Assembly: GCA_022706235.1 (NCBI GenBank) | Contig: JAKJCY010000023.1 | Location: forward strand, 1 to 36,338 | DNA: 36,338 bases | Source of the DNA: Candidatus Hydrogenedentota bacterium | Lineage (GTDB): Bacteria > Hydrogenedentota > Hydrogenedentia > Hydrogenedentales > CAITNO01 | Direction of reading: 5' to 3' | Shown here: in pieces, positions 26,706-34,593 of the stretch | Numbering within the stretch: the first letter of the stretch is position 1 | Layout: every line of letters starts with the position of its first letter | The notes under the pieces: model-generated | What the model was told of the DNA's origin: nothing | Database searches by the model: none | What the model saw: only the letters and a program-made list of their open reading frames with translations | Program-made: the position numbers and the translations under genes

Positions 26706-27473
26706 TCAAGGTGATGGCGTTTCATCCGGGCGGCCGGACAACGCAGGTTGTTTGCGTGTAGTAAGCCACAGGCTGACCGCCAGGTAATAGACAAGGTAGA
26801 AAAAGGACGCGTACAACAGCGGCTGGTGCCCCTCGGGGTAACGCGCCAGCGCTGCAATGCACAGTCCCGCCCAGGCCATGCCGAGCCCGATGTTTATCGG
26901 CCGCAGAAAACGCGTCCGGCTTGGATACAGGTACCGGATGCGGACGAATACCCCGGCGGCGCAAATCAGCAGGATCACCGCGTTTGCCGCGTAGCCCCAG
27001 TCCATCAGAAAGAGGTAGAAAACGGCCACGTTCCAGTAGGACGGGAAACCGGTAAATGTGTGATCCGCCGTCTTGGCGTCATCACGGCTGAACTGGTATG
27101 CCGAGGCGAAAAGGAGGATACCCGCCAGCGGCAGCCGCCACGAAGGCGCCAGCAGGTCCGCATACAGCAGGAAAAAGGCGGGCACCAGGACGAAGGTAAA
27201 GTAATCCACCATGTTGTCCAGCAGGGCGCCGTCGAAATGGGGGATAAAATACTTGACCCGGCGCCAGCGGGCCAGCGCACCGTCCACGCCGTCTATGCCT
27301 GAAGTTACCATCATCCACGCACATGCCGCCACGAAGCGCTTTTCGCAGACAGCCTGCATGGCCAACAAGCCGAACAGGGCGCCTGACGCCGTAAGCGCAT
27401 GTACCATCCACGCCGCGATGATGTTGATTGGGGTTCTTTCCTGCACCTGCATGGGCCGTGTACTCCGGTTCAT
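26706..27473 (-). CDS. CDP-alcohol phosphatidyltransferase, phosphatidylcholine-synthase-like (255 aa)
   Basis: A polytopic membrane enzyme of the CDP-alcohol phosphotransferase family, which joins an alcohol to a CDP-activated lipid. The signature lies at residues 61-90: D-x2-D-G-x2-A-R, a 12-residue gap, then G-x3-D-x3-D (Asp61, Asp64, Arg69, Asp86, Asp90). The segment VDYFTFVLVPAF right after it, and FPSYWNV later, are characteristic of bacterial phosphatidylcholine synthase (Pcs). Pcs condenses CDP-diacylglycerol with choline. About eight hydrophobic helices are present. The gap between the two halves of the signature is 12 rather than the usual 8, as in Pcs. The ATG at 27473 has a GGGG stretch upstream. 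It lies 66 bases behind the DUF362 gene. Confidence 0.75.
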   Translation of the reverse strand: MNRSTRPMQVQERTPINIIAAWMVHALTASGALFGLLAMQAVCEKRFVAACAWMMVTSGIDGVDGALARWRRVKYFIPHFDGALLDNMVDYFTFVLVPAFFLLYADLLAPSWRLPLAGILLFASAYQFSRDDAKTADHTFTGFPSYWNVAVFYLFLMDWGYAANAVILLICAAGVFVRIRYLYPSRTRFLRPINIGLGMAWAGLCIAALARYPEGHQPLLYASFFYLVYYLAVSLWLTTRKQPALSGRPDETPSP

Positions 27474-27539
27474 TGGGGATACCCCTACTATACACTACCC
27501 GCTTCCCTAAAATGAAAACCGGCGGGAAATCCGATGTGC

Positions 27540-28526
27540 TCAACAACCCAGCAGCAGGTTCAGGCCCGGCCACAACACCTCCAGAAAGCCCGCGGTGATG
27601 TCCGCCTTTTTCCAGGGTACCTGCAGTTCAGCCAGAGACGCACCCAGCAGGTCAATCTGGGGCTCCTGTATCTGACCGATCCCCTGGTTGTATGCCATCT
27701 GCAGGTGGGTTATCGTGGATACATCATGGCTGATGACCCTTGCCGCTGTCGCATCGACGGCGGCAAGGTCGGCGCCGGACAGGAGTAGCCAACTGCCGAG
27801 CCGGTCGCGCATATCTACCGTTTCTCCCCAGTACCCCGGGCAGACATGCGGGCCGTTTCCTTCGCAGCAGACCGAACAGTCCAGGATCGTGAAATCCGGT
27901 TTAACCTCCCGGACAATGTCCAGGAAAGATTGTTCGATGCCCGCATTGTGCAGGCGGAACCGCCATTGAATACCGAGTCCGTACCGCGCCGTGGAGGTGG
28001 CGCCCACAAAGTTCTTCATGGCGCCCGTGATATGGGTCCAGCGATGGCTTTTCAGCACCGGCAGTGAAATCACCCGGTCCGCCTGCGCGATCAGGCTTGA
28101 AATGTAAATCTTTTCCAGGCGCGTGTAGGAGTGCACCGGGGTCCAGCCGGGCGAGTCGGCGTTCAGACAGGCCAAGGTTATCTTGCCCGAATATTGCGAA
28201 GCGAGCCGCGCCGCTTCGGCGGCCATGGTGGTCGTTCCGTCCAGGGTATAAACCTGTCCCCAGTCATAGCGTTTAGACTGACCTGCGTCACCGATTATGA
28301 CCTCTTTCGCCCCTGCTTTCAGGCATTCCTCGGCCACGGCGATCACGATTTCCGGCTTGGTGCAGTCACCCCGTTCCACAGGATTGTACTTGACCATGCC
28401 GAAGGCGCCGAAATTGGGCTTGATGAATACGGTTTCTCCTTCATGCACGATGGCACCCGCGCCGCCGAAGGCGTCCAAAGCGTCCCGCGCCATTGTGGCG
28501 AGGTCGGTGCCCCGTACGGCGGCCAC
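27540..28526 (-). CDS. DUF362 family protein, readable part from a GTG start (328 aa)
   Basis: DUF362 proteins are of unknown function; many are exported or carry Fe-S clusters. This one has VAVVRG-like strand AAVRGTD at its beginning, FIKPNFGA, EECLKAGAKEVIIGDAG, VISLPVLKSH, GAMKNFVGATS and a CSVCCEGNGPHVC cysteine cluster, in the family order. The GTG at 28526 is the earliest start in the open frame, but there is no Shine-Dalgarno before it. The reading frame continues upstream, in phase, into a Tat signal peptide with its own strong ribosome binding site, broken only by one TAA (see separate entry). The protein as it stands may therefore be an accidental N-terminally truncated product of a decaying gene, or a sequencing error may be present. 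Confidence 0.8.
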   Translation of the reverse strand: MAAVRGTDLATMARDALDAFGGAGAIVHEGETVFIKPNFGAFGMVKYNPVERGDCTKPEIVIAVAEECLKAGAKEVIIGDAGQSKRYDWGQVYTLDGTTTMAAEAARLASQYSGKITLACLNADSPGWTPVHSYTRLEKIYISSLIAQADRVISLPVLKSHRWTHITGAMKNFVGATSTARYGLGIQWRFRLHNAGIEQSFLDIVREVKPDFTILDCSVCCEGNGPHVCPGYWGETVDMRDRLGSWLLLSGADLAAVDATAARVISHDVSTITHLQMAYNQGIGQIQEPQIDLLGASLAELQVPWKKADITAGFLEVLWPGLNLLLGC

Positions 28527-28694
28527 GGTCGCCCGGTGCTGTACAGGGTTATTCGGCGGTTTGGGCAGGCAAAAACATTTGGTGGAAGGTCTCGGATTAA
28601 GCCTTTTTTTCGGGAAAAGGGCGAGTCCCGTCGCTAAAGCCGATGTTTAGGCGAATTCCCGTCGTGACAGTCCTTCCGTTGACCTCTTATCCAT
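28527..28694 (-). pseudogene. Tat signal peptide coding segment of the DUF362 gene, cut by an in-frame TAA
   Basis: An ATG at 28694, with GGAGGGG eight bases upstream, opens a frame reading MDKRSTEGLSRREFA, then TAA (28649-28647), then TSALATGLALFPKKR, and on without any other stop into the DUF362 domain. The S-R-R-x-F motif plus the hydrophobic stretch is a classic twin-arginine export signal. Where the TAA stands, Lys (AAA or AAG) is typical in the SRRxFLK consensus; AAA to TAA is one base. Thus the original gene very likely spanned 27540-28694 (384 codons). The break may be a nonsense mutation, an error in the sequence or, less likely, recoding. Confidence 0.75.
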
Positions 28695-28821
28695 TTAAGA
28701 CGCCCCTCCATCCGTTGAAGAGAAATTACACTGCTACTGTCAGCACGCGCAGCATCTACGGATTAAATCAGGCCATATTCACGCCAATCAGAATAACAGA
28801 AGGGATGCGATTTTGCAACAG

Positions 28822-28852
28822 AAAAAAAAGCCGCACCGCAACGCGGGACGGC
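28822..28852 (-). terminator. Rho-independent terminator of the TPR gene
   Basis: Read on the minus strand, the stem is GCCGTCCCGC/GCGGTGCGGC (one mismatch and one G-T pair) with a short loop, followed by eight T (28829-28822). It stands 38 bases beyond the TPR-gene stop. Confidence 0.8.
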
Positions 28853-28889
28853 AAAAAAAAAGGGGTCCAAATACAAACCCCGGATGGGT

Positions 28890-29366
28890 TCAGGCGTTTT
28901 TCAGATGTTCCTTGATTTCATGCAAGGCGCGCTTATTTTTGGTGTTGAGGGCGTCCAGTCTATCCTGTGCCTTGCGTGCCGTCTCAGATTCCGGATCGAC
29001 ACGTACCGCGAATTCCCAAGAGGCAATGGCTTCCGTAGGGTTGTTGAGTTTATACTGCGCATTACCATAGTACAGATGTGCCCGGCTGTACTTGGGATCG
29101 ATATCAAGAGCCCGTTTAAAGGCGTGGAGGGCGTCCAAAAAGCGTTTCCTATTATACAGTTTTATCCCCACTTGCAAGTATTGAATGGCCTGCTTGCGCT
29201 CCTGTGTCGCCGGTGGTTTGGTGATTTCACGCCACAAGGTGACCAAGTGCCCTGAACACGCCTTCCCGAACCCCGCCAAGGAGGTTTCGCGTTTACGCAA
29301 AGAATTAAACTCAGTTTTAATGTTTTCGCCAAGACGGGGGACTTGTTTTTTAATAGTGCTTAACAT
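28890..29366 (-). CDS. Tetratricopeptide-repeat protein (158 aa)
   Basis: A central part of about 70 residues has two to three TPR units: AIQYLQVGIKLYNRKRFLDA, the AFKRALDIDPKYSRAHLYYG helix pair, and the AIASWEFAVRVDPES unit. These form helical surfaces for protein-protein binding. The N-terminal ~60 residues are basic and charged and show no domain. There is no signal peptide, so it is probably cytoplasmic. The ATG at 29366 is preferred to a TTG at 29396 because GGGAGAAGAGG lies just upstream. It is a single-gene unit with its own terminator. No partner can be named. Confidence 0.8.
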   Translation of the reverse strand: MLSTIKKQVPRLGENIKTEFNSLRKRETSLAGFGKACSGHLVTLWREITKPPATQERKQAIQYLQVGIKLYNRKRFLDALHAFKRALDIDPKYSRAHLYYGNAQYKLNNPTEAIASWEFAVRVDPESETARKAQDRLDALNTKNKRALHEIKEHLKNA

Positions 29367-29998
29367 GCCTCTTCTCCCTTCTTCAATGACTCTCAAATTT
29401 CAAAGAAGAATTAACATTAATAGTATAAACCATCTGCAGAATACCTGCTCACATATAAATGATACCATATACGAACAAAGTTTGTAAAAGTATTTTTATT
29501 GGGATTATAAAAGTAGGTTAAATCAATCTCAGTCCACCGGCTCTGCCGGTGGTATGAGCAGGGCAGTACCCGTAGCCCGATACTACGTGGCAAACCAGAG
29601 AACAAAAAACAGGACGGCCTTTTATAGGCCTGATGCTTGCTCGTAAAGGATGACACCGGGCGCTTAATTTTGATTTGGTTGATACTAAAGCATGAGTATG
29701 ACCTTTCCTGGAATGCCGTTCCCCGGGGCGGCAGGACCACAAGTATGGTCGAGAAGTGAAAGAAAGACTCCACCAAAGATTTGGACGATTGTAATTCATT
29801 TTTTTTCTGTGGTTTGCCGCTTTGGGGAGCGATGTTATCGGCTATCCAGACTTTTGATCTGCGCCGATGGCGCCGCTTCTTTCGGGTGAAGCCCCGGACA
29901 AAGGATAGGCGCTTAAATCTCTCACGGCACGGCCGCGGCTTTTCTGCCGACAGAATTGGCGTTCTTGAAGGTGGATGCTTTATGATTAGAGGCAATGG
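29367..29998. other. Intergenic gap (about 630 bases)
   Basis: The gap lies between the TPR gene and nagA, which are divergent, so both promoters must lie in it. It holds a palindromic element (29520-29553). Several open frames cross it on both strands, the longest about 227 codons on the minus strand, but their translations show no family similarity or codon pattern and are not reported as genes. Confidence 0.5.
29520..29553. repeat. REP-like palindromic element, copy 2
   Basis: AAATCAA, seven bases, then CCACCGGC-TCT-GCCGGTGG. It matches the element at 19517-19550 in order and spacing. The stem is eight base pairs with a three-base loop, and no T-run follows. Confidence 0.5.
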
Positions 29999-31174
29999 AT
30001 GAAGGATATGGATATGATGGCTCGTTCCTTGTTGATACGTGGTTGTTTTCCGGGCGCTACGGAAGCCGTGGATTTGGATATTCGTGACGGCCGCCTGCAT
30101 GCCGTCCTGCGCGCGGGCAACCGTACGCCGGACCTGGGCGATGGGTCCGCCTTGCTGGCGCCCGGTTTATTTGATATTCAGGTGAATGGCGCCTGGGGTC
30201 TGGATGTGCAGTCCGAGACGTTGTCTCCGGAGTTGCTGCATACCCTTGACGCCCGTTTGAATGCCTGCGGTGTGATGCATTGGATGCCGACGCTGGTAAC
30301 AGACAGCGCGGAAGCGCTGGAGCACAAATGCCATATTTTGGGCGGCGCCTTGCAGGATGCGCTGCTTGCCCGGCATATTCCCGGGATTCATCTGGAAGGC
30401 CCCCATATCTCCCCGGAGGACGGGCCGCGGGGCGCTCATCCGGCCGCGCATGTGTGTCCGCCCGACCTGAAACTGTTCGACCGGCTCCAGCGCGCCGCCG
30501 GCGGCCGTATCCGCTATGTGACACTGGCGCCGGAATTGCCGGGCGCGCTGCCCTTCATCCGCGCGCTGGTGGCGCAGGGCGTTGTGGCTGCCCTGGGCCA
30601 TCATGCCGCCGATGCGGGGCAAATCCGCGCGGCGGCGGACGCGGGCGCGCGCCTGTGTACGCACCTGGGCAACGGCATGGCCTCCAAAATTCACCGCCAC
30701 CAGAATCCACTGTGGCCCCAACTGGCGGACGACCGGTTATACGCCTCGGTGATTGCCGATCTGGAACATGTGCCGCCGGAGATGTTGCAGGTGATGCTGC
30801 GTGCCAAGGGCGTCCGGCGCATCGTCCTGGTCTCGGACAGCGTGTCGCTGACCGGCATGAAACCCGGGCGGTATACCATGTTCGGCGCCGAGGTGGAAAT
30901 GAAACGAAGCGGGCGGGTTTGCCTTGCCGGCACCGACCTGCTGGCGGGCAGCAGTCTGACGCTGCCCGAAGCGGTGCGGAATATGGCCCGCGTTACGGAG
31001 ATGACCCTCGCCCGGGCCTTTGGCGCGGCGTCTTGGACGCCGGCCCGTCTCATGGGCGTGCGGATGCCCCCGTGGCCGCCGCGCCCGGGCCGCCCCGCTG
31101 AGTTTGTGCTGTATCCCCGCTTCGGGGAAACGGGCGCGCTGAACCGGAAACCGTTGCTGGTCTTTAACGGATAA
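29999..31174 (+). CDS. nagA: N-acetylglucosamine-6-phosphate deacetylase (391 aa)
   Basis: NagA removes the acetyl group from GlcNAc-6-phosphate in amino-sugar breakdown and recycling of cell-wall sugars. It is an amidohydrolase-type TIM barrel. The metal and substrate residues seen are Glu133 in HLEGPHIS, His201 in the GHH block, His222 in THLGN and the catalytic Asp280 in LVSDS. The early block reads FDIQVNG instead of the common DIHxHG, as in NagA forms using one metal. The ATG has AGAGG six bases upstream; further ATG codons at 30008, 30014 and 30017 are possible. It lies 12 bases before a Gfo/Idh oxidoreductase on the same strand, so an operon for sugar metabolism is likely. No nagB is in the window. 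Confidence 0.9.
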   Translation: MKDMDMMARSLLIRGCFPGATEAVDLDIRDGRLHAVLRAGNRTPDLGDGSALLAPGLFDIQVNGAWGLDVQSETLSPELLHTLDARLNACGVMHWMPTLVTDSAEALEHKCHILGGALQDALLARHIPGIHLEGPHISPEDGPRGAHPAAHVCPPDLKLFDRLQRAAGGRIRYVTLAPELPGALPFIRALVAQGVVAALGHHAADAGQIRAAADAGARLCTHLGNGMASKIHRHQNPLWPQLADDRLYASVIADLEHVPPEMLQVMLRAKGVRRIVLVSDSVSLTGMKPGRYTMFGAEVEMKRSGRVCLAGTDLLAGSSLTLPEAVRNMARVTEMTLARAFGAASWTPARLMGVRMPPWPPRPGRPAEFVLYPRFGETGALNRKPLLVFNG

Positions 31175-31186
31175 AGGAAGAACGAC

Positions 31187-32473
31187 ATGACTCCCGACAC
31201 ACCCCATCAAACCTTGCGCGTTGCCATCAGCGGCACCGGATTTGCCGGCGATTTTACCGCCCGCGCATTTCAAATGATTCCCCACAAGAACCGGGTATCC
31301 ATCGAACTGGCCGGCGTGACTTCCGGCCATCTCGGCAATGCCCGGCAGTTCGCCGGGCGCCACGGAGTCGGCGAAGCCTTTGAGCGCCACAGCGATATGC
31401 TCGAGGCGGTCCAGCCGCATATCGACTGCATCTCCTGCGCCAACCATGCCCATGCCCAGTACGCCATGGAGGCCGCCGAGGCCGGGGTGCCGGTGATCGT
31501 GCTGGAAAAGCCGCCGATGATCTGGCCCGGCTATCTCGAAGGCCGCGAAGGCGACGCGGAAACACGCAAAGCCGAAAGTATGGATGTGTTGCATGAAGTG
31601 CTCGAAGCCGTCGAGGCGCACGGTTCCAAACTGCTCTATGCGGAGAACTTCGTTTACGTGGACGGGGTCCGGGCGCTCACGATGTTGATGCGCGAGGCGG
31701 AGCCTCGCGACAAAGGGAAGGTCTTGCTGCAGCAGGGGGTCTGCGCGCACCAGGGCTCTCACGCGCCCGCCTATGACACGCCGGAAAAATCAGGCGGCGG
31801 GGCCCTGTTCAATAAGGCGTGCCACCCGCTGGGCCCCGCCTTGTACCTGAAACAGGTGGAAGGCATGCTGCGCGAAGGCGCGCCCGTCCGTCCGGTTAAA
31901 GTGTCCGCCGTCGCGATGCAGGTACTGAAACACCAGCCCCATGCCTCGGGCGAGTATTTCCGGGTCATGCAGCAGGTCGATGATTACGCGCGGCTGACCG
32001 TGGTGTTTGAAGACAACACCGTGGCCGAATTGACCGGGCATGATCTCAGCATCGGCGGTATTCGCAACTCCTTTTCCGTGATTGCCGATTTCGGCCAGTA
32101 TGACATGCGCATCAACCCCAACGACGGCAATGAACTGTTCCTGCCGGACGCGGAACTGGCGGGCGGCGTGCTGATGCGCGAGAAACTGCCCACCGCCCAG
32201 GGGACCTCCTTCCCGGTCCCGCGCCCGTTTCACGCCCACGGGTACGTGAACGAGCTGGAGGACGCCGTGCGCTGCGCGCTGGAACAGGACCGGTATCCCC
32301 AGTCGGGCGCCATGCTTGCTTGGGACACGCTCGCCGTACTGATGGCGGGCTACGAGTCCGCTGAAAAAGGGTCGCCCTTCATCGACATATCGGAATACAC
32401 CCTGGGCCGTGATTTTTCCCCGGAAGTGGCGCCCGACCCGCTCCTTGTGGAAGAAGTCCTGGAACGGCCGTAA
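31187..32473 (+). CDS. Gfo/Idh/MocA family oxidoreductase (428 aa)
   Basis: An NAD(P)-dependent enzyme of the glucose-fructose oxidoreductase and inositol dehydrogenase family, usually acting on sugars or inositols in the cytoplasm. The N-terminal Rossmann loop reads GTGFAG (16-21), and EKPP stands at about residue 108. The C-terminal domain has GGGALFNKACHPLG, which carries the active-site His usual in the family. The 428-residue length is a little above average. The substrate is unknown; its place 12 bases behind nagA suggests an amino-sugar or glycan derivative. The ATG has AAGGAAG six bases upstream. It converges with the symporter gene. Confidence 0.9.
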   Translation: MTPDTPHQTLRVAISGTGFAGDFTARAFQMIPHKNRVSIELAGVTSGHLGNARQFAGRHGVGEAFERHSDMLEAVQPHIDCISCANHAHAQYAMEAAEAGVPVIVLEKPPMIWPGYLEGREGDAETRKAESMDVLHEVLEAVEAHGSKLLYAENFVYVDGVRALTMLMREAEPRDKGKVLLQQGVCAHQGSHAPAYDTPEKSGGGALFNKACHPLGPALYLKQVEGMLREGAPVRPVKVSAVAMQVLKHQPHASGEYFRVMQQVDDYARLTVVFEDNTVAELTGHDLSIGGIRNSFSVIADFGQYDMRINPNDGNELFLPDAELAGGVLMREKLPTAQGTSFPVPRPFHAHGYVNELEDAVRCALEQDRYPQSGAMLAWDTLAVLMAGYESAEKGSPFIDISEYTLGRDFSPEVAPDPLLVEEVLERP

Positions 32474-32488
32474 ATCCCCGGGGCGGGT

Positions 32489-33424
32489 TCAAATGGCGGT
32501 GGCGGTATCGCCCGGCCTGCGCTGCCACCAGGCCGAGGCAAGGCTGGCTGTAAGGATGCAGATGAACACGAACAGCGCCGCCGGGATGGCCGCGCGCTGG
32601 TCGAGATGTTCCAGTGCAAGCACCACACCCAGTCCTGCGTTCTGCATGCCGATTTCGATGCTGAGTGTGCGCCGCCGACGGATGTTCATGCGGAACAGCG
32701 CGCCCACGCCGTACCCCGCCGCCATGCCGTAGAGGTTTAGCAGCAGGCAGGCGGCGAACACTATCCCGGTCACAGCGGCGAGATGCGCGCGGTTCAGGGC
32801 GATTACCATGCTGCAAATGAAAACAATGAACGTGGCGGAAATGGCGGGGAAGACCGGGAGGATGCCTTTTATGCGCTCTCCGTAACGGTACTTGACGAAC
32901 AGACCGAGCAGCAGCGGCGCCACCACCGTCCGGGCGACGCTTGCAAACATGTCGTAAAAGGAAACATCCATGCGCGCCCCCGCGAGTAATAGCGTCAGGC
33001 CCGGCGTCAGCAACGGGCAGAGCAGCGTGCTTACCGTTGTCAGAGACACCGAATACGCCGCATCCGCCTTGGCAATGTAACTCATCACATTGCTGGCCAT
33101 GGCGCCCGGCGCCGCGCCCGTCAGCACCAGTCCAACCACCAGCACGTCCGGCAGGCCCAGCAAATTACCCACCAGATACGCGCCCACTGGCATCAGGATA
33201 AACTGGGCGGCCGCGCCCACGGCCACCGGCCATGGCGAACGCAGAATGCGCGTGAAGTCTTCGGGGTTGAGCGCTGCGCCGATACCGAACATGGTCAGCG
33301 CGAAGAACCAGTTCATGCCGGGTCGCAACACGCAAAAAGGTGTCGGCACCAGGTAGGCCAGCGCCCCCATGACCACTACCCATATCATGAAGTAGCGGGT
33401 GTACCACTGGAGGAGTTTTTTCAT
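32489..33424 (-). CDS. Bile acid:sodium symporter family transporter (311 aa)
   Basis: A Na+-coupled transporter of the BASS/SBF family (ASBT fold) with about ten hydrophobic helices. The family blocks seen are FGIGAALNPEDF, the LTGAAPGAMASNVMSY crossover region and IEIGMQNAGLGVVLA. In bacteria members move organic anions, pantoate or other compounds; bile acids are unlikely here. The start is an ATG at 33424, 12 bases behind the stop of the DUF1080 gene, with no Shine-Dalgarno of its own, so it may depend on coupling to that gene. Confidence 0.88.
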   Translation of the reverse strand: MKKLLQWYTRYFMIWVVVMGALAYLVPTPFCVLRPGMNWFFALTMFGIGAALNPEDFTRILRSPWPVAVGAAAQFILMPVGAYLVGNLLGLPDVLVVGLVLTGAAPGAMASNVMSYIAKADAAYSVSLTTVSTLLCPLLTPGLTLLLAGARMDVSFYDMFASVARTVVAPLLLGLFVKYRYGERIKGILPVFPAISATFIVFICSMVIALNRAHLAAVTGIVFAACLLLNLYGMAAGYGVGALFRMNIRRRRTLSIEIGMQNAGLGVVLALEHLDQRAAIPAALFVFICILTASLASAWWQRRPGDTATAI

Positions 33425-33436
33425 AGGGGCAGCGCA

Positions 33437-34075
33437 TTACTTCCGGATGGGTTCGAGATAAAGGTTGCGGAATTCAATGGGTGCGCCCTCGCTCTGGAAC
33501 CCGATAAAGCCTTTGGTTTCGGTGCACTCGGTCGCCCTGTTCTGGAGCAGCCCGTTTACGTACAGTTCAATTGTGTCGCCGTCGCAGACCACCTTGTACG
33601 CGTTCCACTCGCCCAGCGGCTTCTCATTCGAGGCTTCCCGCCTGGGCACGCGGCGGTCGTCCGGATTCGTGTGTTCCGCAAAATCGGCGCCGCCGATAAC
33701 CCAGAGGTCAGCCGCGTTGCCCGATTCCAATTGACCCTCTATGGACTTGGGCCATACCTTGTCCGGTTCACTGCCGTGCAGGAGTACGCCACTGTTGCCG
33801 CCGTTTCCGGGGAATCGCCATTCGAAGTAGAGCGTGTAGTTTTCATATCCCCGTGTCGTGCGCAGGTAGCCGACGGGATCGCCGCTGCAGTGAATGACGC
33901 CGTCCTTCACGCTCCAGGTTTCTTCGGGGTCCGCCTTCTCATCGGGCAGGAAGGTCTTCCACCCCTCCAGGTTTTGTCCGTTGAACAGTTCGACCCGTCC
34001 CACCGTTTTCGCTTCATCGGCGTACGCTCCGGCCGCCAGCGCCAGCGTGATTGACAGGAACAAAAAGCGTTTCAT
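33437..34075 (-). CDS. Secreted DUF1080 protein (3-keto-disaccharide hydrolase-like), 212 aa
   Basis: The N-terminal signal peptide is MKRFLFLSITLALAAGAYA. The rest is a concanavalin-like jelly-roll fold of the DUF1080/PF06439 family: LFNGQNLEGW at the start, then VIHCSGDPVGYLRT, YFEWRFPGNGGNSGVLLHG, WNAYKVVCDGDTIELYVNG and GFIGFQSEGAPIEFRN. Members are plentiful in planctomycetes and related bacteria. Some cleave 3-keto-disaccharides made from glycans, which would fit the Gfo/Idh oxidoreductase next door; this link is an inference. The ATG has AAAGGGA upstream. It is the first gene of a two-gene unit with the symporter. Confidence 0.9.
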   Translation of the reverse strand: MKRFLFLSITLALAAGAYADEAKTVGRVELFNGQNLEGWKTFLPDEKADPEETWSVKDGVIHCSGDPVGYLRTTRGYENYTLYFEWRFPGNGGNSGVLLHGSEPDKVWPKSIEGQLESGNAADLWVIGGADFAEHTNPDDRRVPRREASNEKPLGEWNAYKVVCDGDTIELYVNGLLQNRATECTETKGFIGFQSEGAPIEFRNLYLEPIRK

Positions 34076-34143
34076 GGGTATCCCTTTCAGTTGGTCCTTC
34101 TCCTAGGATTCCCCCCTAGTGTACCAAAGGTATTGGCTTCCCT

Positions 34144-34178
34144 AAAAAAAAAGCGGCGCGGGAGCTGTCCCGCGCCGC
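34144..34178 (-). terminator. Rho-independent terminator of the phage-like unit
   Basis: Read on the minus strand, an eleven-base-pair perfect stem GCGGCGCGGGA/TCCCGCGCCGC with a four-base loop is followed by nine T (34152-34144). It closes the minus-strand unit that ends at 34191. Confidence 0.9.
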
Positions 34179-34190
34179 ACGTGCCCTGCT

Positions 34191-34574
34191 TTATCTCCGG
34201 GCCGGTCGCGTCTGTTTCAATTTCCTGACCACGCGGCTGGTCCACAAATCGACGTAGTCAGGCCCGAGTTCACGGAGGAGATTGATGCCGCGTCGGCGGG
34301 CAAACATGACGGCTTTTTCACGCGCATATTGCCGCGCCAGCCGCTGTTCCTCCGGTTTCAGGCGGCCGTCGGGGTTGGATTCTTTCAAGGCACGCACATA
34401 CTCCCCGTAGGTGGCTTCGACCGCCGCCTCCAGCGCCTTGAGTGCTTCGAGGAGGCGGCGACGCTTGTGGGCGCGCAGCCACGCGCTGCCTTTGAACAGC
34501 GTCCAAACCGCGCCGAGGAGGGTGACCGACGCCGTCAGCACCGTCTCCGAATGCAGTATGTCCATGGTACTCAT
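34191..34574 (-). CDS. Small single-span membrane protein of the phage-like unit (127 aa)
   Basis: After MSTMDILHSE comes one hydrophobic helix (about residues 10-28, VLTASVTLLGAVWTLF), then a long charged helical region likely to form a coiled coil, rich in Arg, Lys and Glu. I know no family for it. The size and membrane span next to a peptidase and a capsid-like gene allow a holin or other lysis role, as an inference. The ATG at 34574 is chosen because AAAGGAA lies upstream; the longer frame from 34640 overlaps the peptidase gene. It is followed directly by a strong terminator. Confidence 0.6.
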   Translation of the reverse strand: MSTMDILHSETVLTASVTLLGAVWTLFKGSAWLRAHKRRRLLEALKALEAAVEATYGEYVRALKESNPDGRLKPEEQRLARQYAREKAVMFARRRGINLLRELGPDYVDLWTSRVVRKLKQTRPARR

Positions 34575-34593
34575 GATAGTGGTTCCTTTCCGG

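Noticed and set aside
25119..29735. Similar GGAAYGCCRTTCCC stretches near 25120 and 29710
   Set aside because: The match is only about 14 bases with no further shared flanks; too short to call a repeat family.
29417..30100. 227-codon minus-strand open frame between the TPR gene and nagA
   Set aside because: It overlaps the start of nagA, runs through a palindromic element and shows no domain or codon pattern of a real gene.
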